Part shown: positions 1 through 5,864 of the stretch, piece by piece
Position numbering within the stretch: position 1 is the stretch's first letter
How the letters are laid out: each line of letters opens with the position of its first letter
Assembly: GCA_044376615.1 (NCBI GenBank)
Contig: JBILKO010000085.1
Span: 1 to 10,712 of the forward strand
Direction of reading: 5' to 3'
From: CAISGS01 sp044376615
Lineage (GTDB): Bacteria; Pseudomonadota; Alphaproteobacteria; Caulobacterales; Caulobacteraceae
DNA: 10,712 nt
Notes under the pieces: model-generated
Database searches by the model: none
What the model was told of the DNA's origin: nothing
The model's input: only the letters and a program-made list of their open reading frames with translations
Program-made: the position numbers and the translations under genes

Positions 1-1
1 C

Positions 2-298
2 GATCCGGCATCGGGTATCACGTCAGAGATGCAATTGGACCAATTATCGGTAGGTCAACAGCAAAAAGTTGCGCTTGCCCTGGCATTAACAACGGATGCT
101 GATCTCTATATATTTGATGAGCCTTTGGCGAATTTAGATATGTCAAGCCGAGCGATTGCAATGCAAGAAATATGGCGAAAAACTGACGGTCAGATGCTCG
201 TCATGATCATGCATGATGTCGAAGACTATTTGTCTCTTTTTGATCGTGTTATCCGGCTTGGACAGACGTCAGGCGATGTTTCCGAGCATCCGCGCTGA
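2..298 (+). CDS. ABC transporter ATP-binding protein, C-terminal fragment
   Basis: This is the 3' part of an ABC-type ATPase; the frame is open to the left edge, so the true start lies outside the window and the ATG at 29 is only an internal Met. Visible in order are the ABC signature loop (LSVGQQQ), a Walker B segment ending in DEP (LYIFDEPLANLD) with the D-loop, and the H-loop histidine in MIMHD. This is the usual order of a nucleotide-binding domain, which powers transport through a membrane partner not seen here. The beta-barrel gene follows 36 bases later on the same strand and may share its transcript. Such pairing would fit export or uptake of a peptide or siderophore, but the substrate cannot be read from this fragment. 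Base composition is AT-richer than in genes downstream of 2500. Confidence 0.9.
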   Translation, partial: DPASGITSEMQLDQLSVGQQQKVALALALTTDADLYIFDEPLANLDMSSRAIAMQEIWRKTDGQMLVMIMHDVEDYLSLFDRVIRLGQTSGDVSEHPR

Positions 299-334
299 TC
301 TAGTTTTTCGCGACCGACATGCAGGAGATATGGG

Positions 335-2407
335 GTGGTGAAGCCGATAGTTCTTAATGTGGAAGCGTTTTGGTTAGGGCTTTGTATCTTGTTGATCTCA
401 ACGGACCCTGTCTTGGCCCAGGAGCCGGGGCAGGTCCCGCAAGCTGATCAAGATCAGCTGACAGTCAATGAGATAACCATCACGGCGCGAAGGGGGGGAT
501 CGACGGTCAAGATTGATCGTACGGTTTATGATATTGTCACGCGAAAAGATGCGGCGAGCCTTTCGACGGTCGAAGTCCTAAAGCGTTTGCCGGGCGTTTT
601 TGTTGACCCGTCTAAAAAGGTAACGATCCGCGGCGATGCCAATGTTGGGTTCTTGCTCGATGGTAAGCCGGTTCGACGGGATATTGCACTGGGGCTGTCA
701 GCCGATCAGATCGCCGTAGTCGAGGTTATCACCAACCCTTCGGCTGAATTCGATGCGAGCCAAGGTGCCATAATTAATCTGGTATTGAAGGCGAGCGCGG
801 CCTCGGACTGGAAAGGATCAATTAGCAGTAAAATTGATGCCCTCGGGGGGTATGAAGCGGGGGTCAGCCTAACGCGCGGCGGTCCTAAATGGACCCTTGT
901 TGGTAGTGTGAGGTCGGAATTGGAGCCAGTACGCGATCGTACGGTGAGAGATACCTTGTTTGGTACGTCGCAGGCGGGTGGGTATTCGCGTCAACTGACC
1001 GATCAGCGTGATCGTGGTTATTTTTTGTCAAATTCTGTGAACGTCAAAACTGTCCGCACGTTTTCAGACACGACGAATCTAAGTCTTATAATGGGTGCGC
1101 GTCTAAATGAACTTCCGAACAAGGGGTCAAGTTCTGAGGTTTTCACCAGTAACGGGACAATTCTCAGAAAAGAATATCGATTGGACTCAAGCTTTCGTGG
1201 CCAGTATCCGTACTTTTACCTGACCTACGAATCGGAAAAGCAGAATAATTATAAATTTGCAGCGGAAATAAACGGTACTGCTGGTACTGATAGGGCAAGA
1301 TTAGATATTATAGGGCCTGAAACTTCAAAAATCGTTACGCATTCGGTCTTTAATTATATTGAATCAAAAATAGATTACGAGAGAACTCTTGATAATTCTA
1401 GCACTATCGGTGCGGGGTTCGTTGCGTCAACCAATCATACGTCCGATCATAAATACTATACGGGATACAGATGGTCAGGTCAGGTGCCGCAGGATGATTT
1501 TGTTTTCAACCGAAAAGCCTATGCGACCTATGTGACTTATCAGGCGACCGTCGCTGGAATTGGGGTTAAGCCGGGTCTAAGGTTTGAGAGTTTCAATCAA
1601 GATTTGTTCGATGGGGCCAACGCTATTGAGAGTGTAAAAACTTTCAACAAGGTCTTCCCAAGCATACACCTATCTAAGGCGTTGAATGAGCATAATAAGT
1701 TAAAGGCTAGTCTAACCCTCCGCACCGAACTGGTTGATTCCCTTAAATTGGTTCCATCGGCGAAATACATTTCGCCCAACCTCGTCGAGCAGGGAAATCC
1801 AGGCCTTCGACCACCGACCAAGAGGCAGTTCGAAATCAGCCATGATTTCGAAAACAACTCGCTTTCGCTAACCCAGGCTATCTATGTTCGGGACACAAAG
1901 AACGAGGTCAGTGATCTTACGACCTTGCGGCCAGATGGTGTAACCGTAATATCGCACGCGAATCTTGGTTCATCATCTGCATACGGTTACTCCATTAGCG
2001 TCAAAAACACTTTCTCTTCTAAACTAACGGTGAGTTATGATTTTGAGCTATTCAATAAGAGGATTTCAGCGCCCCTTGCCTTACGTCAATTTCAGGACCA
2101 GAGCGGGACGGTTTTAAATTCAAAACTCAATTTGGAATACAGGCCGACTAAAGCTGATCTATTCGGGGTCGATGTCAGTTATAAGAGTAATGAAAAGGAT
2201 CTCGGGATTGTTAATCCCGAAACATGGACTTCTGAGATCCAATATAGTCACAACTTCGCCAATGACGTGTCTTTGACCGTAAACCTGCTAAATCTCGGAC
2301 TGCCTCAAACCTTGACGACCCAGTTTGAAGGTCCGGGATTTAGCGGATCGAAAAGGTTGCGCCATCCCAATGCGCTCCTGCGGATTGGAATATCCAGATC
2401 GTTCTAA
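335..2407 (+). CDS. TonB-dependent receptor-like outer-membrane beta-barrel protein
   Basis: The 690-residue product has a hydrophobic N-terminal signal peptide with likely cleavage after VLA (residue 28). A short TonB-box-like segment (NEITITARR, near 45-53) follows. A plug domain runs to about residue 155, with typical phrases such as LKRLPGVFVD, IRGDANVGFLLDGKPV and VEVITNPSAEFDA. The rest consists of alternating aromatic/polar strands and ends in ...GISRSF, where a terminal Phe is the normal outer-membrane assembly signal. The pattern resembles the outer-membrane beta-barrel family with a TonB plug (PF07715/PF14905 type), active at the outer membrane in ligand uptake. Start: GTG at 335 with AGGAG at 323-327; a second GTG at 338 is an equal alternative. 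The ABC ATPase gene lies 36 bases upstream. The gene is noticeably AT-rich (AAT, AAA, TTT codons common) compared with the following loci, suggesting separate acquisition. The ligand is unknown. Confidence 0.85.
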   Translation: MVKPIVLNVEAFWLGLCILLISTDPVLAQEPGQVPQADQDQLTVNEITITARRGGSTVKIDRTVYDIVTRKDAASLSTVEVLKRLPGVFVDPSKKVTIRGDANVGFLLDGKPVRRDIALGLSADQIAVVEVITNPSAEFDASQGAIINLVLKASAASDWKGSISSKIDALGGYEAGVSLTRGGPKWTLVGSVRSELEPVRDRTVRDTLFGTSQAGGYSRQLTDQRDRGYFLSNSVNVKTVRTFSDTTNLSLIMGARLNELPNKGSSSEVFTSNGTILRKEYRLDSSFRGQYPYFYLTYESEKQNNYKFAAEINGTAGTDRARLDIIGPETSKIVTHSVFNYIESKIDYERTLDNSSTIGAGFVASTNHTSDHKYYTGYRWSGQVPQDDFVFNRKAYATYVTYQATVAGIGVKPGLRFESFNQDLFDGANAIESVKTFNKVFPSIHLSKALNEHNKLKASLTLRTELVDSLKLVPSAKYISPNLVEQGNPGLRPPTKRQFEISHDFENNSLSLTQAIYVRDTKNEVSDLTTLRPDGVTVISHANLGSSSAYGYSISVKNTFSSKLTVSYDFELFNKRISAPLALRQFQDQSGTVLNSKLNLEYRPTKADLFGVDVSYKSNEKDLGIVNPETWTSEIQYSHNFANDVSLTVNLLNLGLPQTLTTQFEGPGFSGSKRLRHPNALLRIGISRSF

Positions 2408-2527
2408 ATAGACTTAGGCTATTAGGACCATAGGTATGCTAAGGCGAGTGTCTCTGCAGGTATGACTTCGGACCTTATCCCAGTCCATTAATCCAGGCCC
2501 AACAGGGTTTCACCTTTGTTTTCCGGT
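2408..2527. other. Convergent intergenic spacer
   Basis: These 120 bases separate the convergent beta-barrel and nrsF genes. I see only a weak 5-bp stem (AATAG at 2407-2411 with CTATT at 2419-2423) and no convincing terminator with a U-run on either strand. Composition shifts here from AT-richer (left) to GC-richer (right), so it may mark the join of two differently derived segments. Confidence 0.4.
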
Positions 2528-3172
2528 TTACCAGGCCAAGAAGCGGTTCAATCCAAACCGGCCCAAGACGCCCATAACGATCACTGTGCCGCCGTGCCAG
2601 ATGCCGATATGGATCAGGTCATTGCTGGGGCAGACCAGCGAGACTGCAAATATGCCAGCCGCGCCAGAGGCAACACCGGTCAAGAGACCAGCGCGCTCAG
2701 GGCGCGATGGTGCACCGCGCCTTAGCCAGAGCACCAAGGTGGTTGCCGTGATCAGGCCAATGCCGCAGCCCTGCAACAGGCACTCAATCCCGCCCCAATC
2801 TATATCCACCGTGTGGCCATGCATCAGGCTGGTGGCGATGACCCCCAGCGCTGCAACCGGCAAGACAGCGGCCATCAGGGCGGTCCAGCCCCAGCCGCTG
2901 CGCCGACTACCGACATAGGGCCTGGCCATATCCAAGGCCGCCCAGGCCGAGGCCAGGGCCAGGACCAGAAACAGGCCGCTTGAGGTCAGAAACATAGAAT
3001 CGGGCTGGCCGGCCTTAATATCGGGCCGCAGCTGCAGCAGCATGGACAGGACCCCGACTCCGGTCAGCAAGGCAAACACGGCCAGGCGCAGACCAGCCTG
3101 TGGTCGCAGCGGCCGAACGGGCTTTAGGTCATTGACCAGGCTTTCGATAAAGATGTCAGGCTGTTGGGCCAT
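2528..3172 (-). CDS. nrsF: NrsF-like membrane anti-sigma factor (DUF1109)
   Basis: The 214-residue product has about six hydrophobic membrane segments (approximately residues 27-47, 64-83, 95-117, 130-150, 162-181 and 187-207) after a short cytoplasmic N-terminus (MAQQPDIFIESLVNDLKPV). This is the layout of the DUF1109/NrsF family, which holds an ECF sigma factor at the inner membrane until metal stress. The chosen ATG at 3172 lies 4 bases after the sigma-factor stop; a TTG at 3190 inside the sigma gene is less likely. With this start, cysteines fall at 131, 136 and 181. I recall Cys131 and Cys181 as the two conserved cysteines needed for chromate/cadmium sensing in Caulobacter NrsF, which supports both the family call and the start. 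The gene is the last of the bufA1-doxX-sigF-nrsF operon. Confidence 0.85.
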   Translation of the reverse strand: MAQQPDIFIESLVNDLKPVRPLRPQAGLRLAVFALLTGVGVLSMLLQLRPDIKAGQPDSMFLTSSGLFLVLALASAWAALDMARPYVGSRRSGWGWTALMAAVLPVAALGVIATSLMHGHTVDIDWGGIECLLQGCGIGLITATTLVLWLRRGAPSRPERAGLLTGVASGAAGIFAVSLVCPSNDLIHIGIWHGGTVIVMGVLGRFGLNRFLAW

Positions 3173-3176
3173 GGGG

Positions 3177-3707
3177 TTAGCTTCTCTCAATCAATGTCGC
3201 GAGGCGTTTAAGGCCTCTATGGATATTCACCTTAATTAGGGATTCGCTCTGGCCCGTACTGGTCGAGGCCTCGCTAATCGACAGGCCCTCGATCCGTACC
3301 AGTTCAATCGCCTTTTGCTGAGCGTCCGGCAGGGCCTCGAACAGCCGATCTAGGCTCAAGCGGGCGACGGTTGCAGATTCTTCGTCCGTGGCCAGATCAG
3401 TGTCATTCTCGTCGATAGCTTCGGCGGCATGGCGATAGGCGGTGCGCAGATGATCGACAAAGCGGTAGCGGGCCACGGCGGCTAGCCAAGGCGTAAAGGG
3501 CCGGGCCGGGTCATAGCTGGCCAGCTTGCGATGCACGGTCAACAGTGTGTCTTGCGCCAGGTCTTCAATCTGTTCAGGCGGCAGTTTGCGCCGAAAATAG
3601 CGTAATAGCCAAAGGCGGGCGGCGGCCAGCAGGGCCCCATAGGCCTGCTGGTCGCCGTTTTGAGCGAGGCCCGCCAAGCGGGTTAGCGTGGCCTCGTCCG
3701 CTACCAT
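3177..3707 (-). CDS. sigF: ECF-type RNA polymerase sigma factor, SigF-like
   Basis: The 176-residue protein has the two sigma domains. Region 2 spans about residues 20-92, with the core-binding/-10 segment around QIEDLAQDTLLTVHRKL and FTPWLAAVARYRFVDHLR. Region 4 spans about 118-172, with LPDAQQKAIELVRIEGLSIS and a helix-turn-helix ending SLIKVNIHRGLKRL. Size and layout suit a cytoplasmic ECF sigma factor released from a membrane anti-sigma. The ATG at 3707 is chosen because it overlaps the TAA of the upstream doxX reading frame (TAATG) and opens a standard sigma N-terminus; upstream codons in this frame (to 3809) only shadow doxX. nrsF follows after 4 bases, so sigma and anti-sigma are co-transcribed. 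Since it sits in an operon with a SigF-type promoter, positive autoregulation is likely. The SigF identity rests on its NrsF and bufferin neighbours. Confidence 0.85.
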   Translation of the reverse strand: MVADEATLTRLAGLAQNGDQQAYGALLAAARLWLLRYFRRKLPPEQIEDLAQDTLLTVHRKLASYDPARPFTPWLAAVARYRFVDHLRTAYRHAAEAIDENDTDLATDEESATVARLSLDRLFEALPDAQQKAIELVRIEGLSISEASTSTGQSESLIKVNIHRGLKRLATLIERS

Positions 3708-3823
3708 TATCGTGTTCTCGCCACAGCAATCGTGTCGAGCGAGAAGAGCCCGCCGCCGCGCACGGCCAGGGTGGCCGCCAGGGCGATCCAGAGCGAATGC
3801 TCGGTCCACCAGGCATCGGGCTA
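3707..3823 (-). pseudogene. In-frame remainder of doxX after the amber codon
   Basis: Reading on from TAG in the same frame gives PDAWWTEHSLWIALAAT, then LAVRGGGLFSLDTIAVARTR and TAA. From memory of the family, DoxX proteins commonly read QxFVYPD/E..W here and end with a hydrophobic helix followed by RGPG.LSLD, so the TAG most simply replaces a TAT or TAC tyrosine codon. The full frame would be 154 codons, a usual DoxX length. Its TAA overlaps the sigF ATG by one base, as expected if the operon evolved with an intact doxX. Confidence 0.75.
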
Positions 3824-4171
3824 GACAAAGATCTGAATGACCAGGGTCATACCGATCAGGCCCAGGGCTGAAAACCGCGTGAACAGGCCTGCGACCAATA
3901 GGATCGGCAAGATGTGCTCGGCCGCATTGGCCATGGGCGCGGCTAGCTCGGGCGGGATCGGCACACCGGAATATTCTGTCTGAAACAGCGCCTTGGCTGA
4001 GTCGGTCAGTTTAAACCAGGTGCCCGGCTCGACCTTGGTCTGGCCAGAGCGCCAGAATATGCCTGCCAGCACAACCCGCACAAACAGCAAGAGCAGGCCT
4101 TCTGGCAGGCGTCCGGCGATCCGGCGCGCTATGGCGTCATAGCGCTGGATCAGGGTATTTGCCAGGCTCAC
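3821..4171 (-). CDS. DoxX-family membrane protein, cut short by an in-frame TAG
   Basis: The 116-residue open frame starts with GTG at 4171, overlapping the bufA1 stop (GTGA). It shows three hydrophobic segments of a DoxX-family protein: about 25-40 (LLLLFVRVVLAGIFWRSGQT), 76-97 (with AEHILPILLVAGLFTRF) and 100-116. DoxX proteins are small inner-membrane proteins, often next to DUF2282/DUF692/DUF2063 genes (bufD/gigT position), with a role that is still unclear. The frame stops at TAG (3821-3823) directly after QIFV. In-frame codons beyond it continue as a normal DoxX C-terminus, including a fourth hydrophobic segment, to a TAA at 3707-3709. The gene is therefore either nonsense-mutated, read through, or affected by a sequence error. 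DoxX identity is secure; function of the short product is doubtful. Confidence 0.8.
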   Translation of the reverse strand: MSLANTLIQRYDAIARRIAGRLPEGLLLLFVRVVLAGIFWRSGQTKVEPGTWFKLTDSAKALFQTEYSGVPIPPELAAPMANAAEHILPILLVAGLFTRFSALGLIGMTLVIQIFV

Positions 4172-4461
4172 CCCTGGGGTTCCAGCGTGCCATGGCCCTT
4201 AGGCGTCTTGATGGTCAGGCAGGTCCCGGCCTTGACCAGCTTCCAGGCATCACCCTGATAATCGACCTTGGAGGTGCCCGCGCAGCTGGTGCCAGGCCCG
4301 GCCTTGCAATCATTTTGGCCGGCCTTGGCCACGCCATAGCATTTTTCCATGGCAGGCTTAGCGGCCTTGGAATCGGCGTGAACACCCGTGGCGAGGGCGG
4401 ACAGGGCCATAGCGGCAACCGCTGAGGCGGCAAGACCAGAAGACATTTTGAAAGCGGACAT
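4168..4461 (-). CDS. bufA1: Bufferin precursor, DUF2282 family (BufA1-like)
   Basis: The 97-residue protein begins with a Sec signal peptide (hydrophobic core about 9-26, likely cleavage after VHA at residue 29). A small mature part follows with four cysteines, at 41 (KCYGVAKAGQNDC), 52, 60 and 81 (LVKAGTCLT). This pattern matches DUF2282, the precursor family of bufferins: ribosomal peptides whose central cysteines are converted by a DUF692/MNIO enzyme to thiooxazole-type groups and which bind copper in the periplasm. By analogy C52 and C60 would be modified and C41-C81 disulfide-linked; this is inference. GGAG at 4469-4472 sits 7 bases before the ATG. It is first in the leftward operon and overlaps doxX by GTGA. 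A SigF-type promoter lies at 4517-4542. The needed modification genes are not in this arm but in the divergent one. Confidence 0.85.
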   Translation of the reverse strand: MSAFKMSSGLAASAVAAMALSALATGVHADSKAAKPAMEKCYGVAKAGQNDCKAGPGTSCAGTSKVDYQGDAWKLVKAGTCLTIKTPKGHGTLEPQG

Positions 4462-4516
4462 GGAAAGGCTCCGAATGAAATCCAGGGCGCCACGGCGGCG
4501 GCCTGTTACTGGGTCA

Positions 4517-4542
4517 TTCGCAGCACCCTTGCGAAAAGTTAC
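4517..4542 (-). promoter_or_regulatory. SigF-type promoter for bufA1-doxX-sigF-nrsF
   Basis: On the minus strand the -35-like element GTAACT (4542-4537, preceded by TT) is followed after exactly 16 bases by CGAA (4520-4517). I recall the Caulobacter SigF promoter as GTAACC-N16-CGAA, so five of six -35 bases, the -10 core and the spacing fit. Transcription would start near 4510, giving a leader of roughly 50 bases before bufA1. Confidence 0.75.
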
Positions 4543-4577
4543 AAGCCGTAATCAGAAAAATTAAATTGCTCGGCCCT

Positions 4578-4603
4578 GTAACCCCACGGCCCACCTTAGC
4601 GAA
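4578..4603 (+). promoter_or_regulatory. SigF-type promoter for bufA2-bufB-bufC
   Basis: GTAACC (4578-4583) is followed after exactly 16 bases by CGAA (4600-4603), a full match to the SigF promoter I recall from Caulobacter. Transcription would start near 4610, about 40 bases before bufA2. It points away from the equivalent element at 4517-4542; the 35 bases between the two -35 elements are AT-rich in their middle (4551-4570). Confidence 0.8.
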
Positions 4604-4648
4604 CCCGGTAATGCCAGTTCGGCATAAATCATTTGCGGAGTGAAACCC

Positions 4649-4933
4649 ATGTCCCCCTTAAAGACCGGAACCACGATTGCCTCAGCCGTTGCCGTATTTG
4701 CCCTATCGAGCCTCGCATATGCCGCCACCGCGCCAGCCGGCAGCAAGGGCGCAGCCATCAGCGCGACCGATACGGTCCATTGCTATGGCGTCAATAGCTG
4801 CAAGGGCACGGCCGATTGCAAGACCACGGCCCATGATTGCAAGGGCATGAATAGCTGTAAGGGTGAGGGCTTTAAGGCCTTGGCAGCGGGCGTTTGCCTG
4901 CAGCGCGGTGGCACAATCTGCGATATCGGCTAA
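4649..4933 (+). CDS. bufA2: Second cysteine-rich bufferin precursor (BufA2-like)
   Basis: The 94-residue protein has a Sec signal peptide (hydrophobic core 9-24, likely cleavage after AYA at 25) and seven cysteines in the mature part: 45, 51, 57, 64, 70, 83 and 91. Its centre is a run of short units, NSCKG, ADCKT, HDCKG and NSCKG (49-72), then GFKALAAGVCLQRGG. This is the BufA2-like type of bufferin precursor found beside DUF692 genes; modified cysteines would bind metal in the periplasm. The ATG at 4649 is chosen because GGAG (4637-4640) lies 8 bases upstream; the GTG at 4640 overlaps that site. The gene is first in the rightward operon, with a SigF-type promoter at 4578-4603. It is unlike BufA1 except for the signal peptide and the CYGV motif opening the mature core, so two distinct precursors share one locus. 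Confidence 0.82.
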   Translation: MSPLKTGTTIASAVAVFALSSLAYAATAPAGSKGAAISATDTVHCYGVNSCKGTADCKTTAHDCKGMNSCKGEGFKALAAGVCLQRGGTICDIG

Positions 4934-4953
4934 GCCAACCGCCTATCTAGACC

Positions 4954-4998
4954 AAGGGGCCTGGCCGAGCATAAGTTGCGATCATCGGTCGGGCCCTT
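4954..4998 (+). promoter_or_regulatory. Strong RNA hairpin between bufA2 and bufB
   Basis: Bases 4954-4968 can pair with 4985-4998: 14 pairs including two G-U pairs, with a single bulged G at 4959 and a 16-base loop. The stem begins 20 bases after the bufA2 stop and ends 26 bases before the bufB ATG. It is followed by the mixed tract TTTCGATTCTT, not a clean U-run. It could act as a leaky terminator or a 3'-end stabiliser that yields more precursor mRNA than enzyme mRNA. This function is inferred. Confidence 0.5.
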
Positions 4999-5024
4999 TC
5001 GATTCTTGGCCAAGGAAGTCCTGC

Positions 5025-5864
5025 ATGTCGACTAAGGTCGCCCCCTTTACCGGCTTTGGCCTTGGCTTAAGGAAAGAGCATTACAGCGATTTCTTGAGCG
5101 CTCAGCAGCCGGTCGATTTTGTCGAGATTATTTCGGAAAACTTTATGGCCAGCGGTGGTCAGCCACTGCGCACCCTCGATGCGGTGCGCGAGCGTCACCC
5201 CATAGCCATGCATGGCGTCTCCATGTCGATCGGCACGTCGGGCGGTCTGGACCCGGATTATCTTAATGCCCTAAAGGCCCTGGCTGACCGGGTCGACCCG
5301 CTTTGGGTGTCGGATCATCTGTGCTGGACCTCAGTTGGCGGCTTTGCCACCTATGACCTCCTGCCGCTGCCCTATACGGACGAGGCCTTGAGCGTCTGTA
5401 TTGCCAATATTGCCCAGGCCCAGGACGTGCTGGAACGGCCCATCCTGATCGAAAATCCGTCCAGCTATATGAGCTTTCGTCAGAACACGATGAGCGAATG
5501 GGAGTTTTTGGCGGCGCTGGCGGCCGAGACCGGCTGTTATCTCCTGCTCGATGTCAACAATATCTATGTCAGCGGCGTCAATCACGGCTTTGCGCCCAGC
5601 GATTTCCTAAACGGCCTGCCCACCGACCGGGTGCGGCAAATCCATCTGGCGGGCCATAGCCAGGGGCCAGAAGGCCTGTTGATCGATACCCATGACGCGC
5701 CCGTCTGCGATGCGGTCTGGCAGGTCTATCAGGCCGCGGTCGACCGGTTTGGCCCCTGTGCCACCATGATTGAGCGCGACGATGCCATCCCGCCTTTGAG
5801 CGAACTCTTAGACGAACTGGCCCAGGCCCGCCGCCTAGCCCAGGTTACGGCAGCGGTCGCATGA
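5025..5864 (+). CDS. bufB: DUF692 multinuclear iron oxidase (MNIO) modifying bufferin cysteines
   Basis: The 279-residue protein has the hallmarks of the DUF692 (MNIO) family, TIM-barrel iron enzymes that oxidise cysteines of precursor peptides in the cytoplasm. Candidate metal ligands stand in conserved settings: H63 (AMHGVSMSIG), H98 (WVSDHLCW), E143 (LIENPSSYM), D176 (LLLDVNNIYV), H207/H211 (IHLAGH), D221 and H223 (IDTHDAP) and E250 (MIERDD). The N-terminal GFGLGLRKEHY and VEIISENFM are also typical. ATG 5025 has AAGGA at 5012-5016 and gives the family's normal N-terminus; the open frame extends upstream into bufA2 without family features. The stop overlaps bufC (ATGA). It is the only such enzyme in the window and would be expected to act on BufA2, and perhaps also on BufA1 from the divergent arm. 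Confidence 0.92.
   Translation: MSTKVAPFTGFGLGLRKEHYSDFLSAQQPVDFVEIISENFMASGGQPLRTLDAVRERHPIAMHGVSMSIGTSGGLDPDYLNALKALADRVDPLWVSDHLCWTSVGGFATYDLLPLPYTDEALSVCIANIAQAQDVLERPILIENPSSYMSFRQNTMSEWEFLAALAAETGCYLLLDVNNIYVSGVNHGFAPSDFLNGLPTDRVRQIHLAGHSQGPEGLLIDTHDAPVCDAVWQVYQAAVDRFGPCATMIERDDAIPPLSELLDELAQARRLAQVTAAVA

Noticed and set aside
1940..1962. GTAACC...CGAA inside the beta-barrel gene
   Set aside because: The spacing is 13 rather than 16 bases and it lies within a coding region with no gene start downstream.
2406..2440. Possible terminator after the beta-barrel gene
   Set aside because: Only short 5-base stems are found and no U-run follows.
3173..3190. TTG start for nrsF inside sigF
   Set aside because: The ATG at 3172 is a better codon, avoids overlap, and places cysteines at the positions I recall for Caulobacter NrsF.
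3708..3809. Longer N-terminus for the sigma factor (start at 3809)
   Set aside because: This stretch encodes the doxX C-terminus in another frame; the ATG at 3707 gives a standard ECF N-terminus.
5005..5014. CTTGGCCAAG palindrome overlapping the bufB ribosome site
   Set aside because: With no loop it cannot fold as a hairpin on its own, and a 10-base palindrome in GC-rich DNA is easily chance.
4863..5024. Upstream extension of the bufB reading frame into bufA2
   Set aside because: The extra 54 residues overlap bufA2, lack DUF692 features, and the ATG at 5025 has a proper ribosome site and a family-typical N-terminus.
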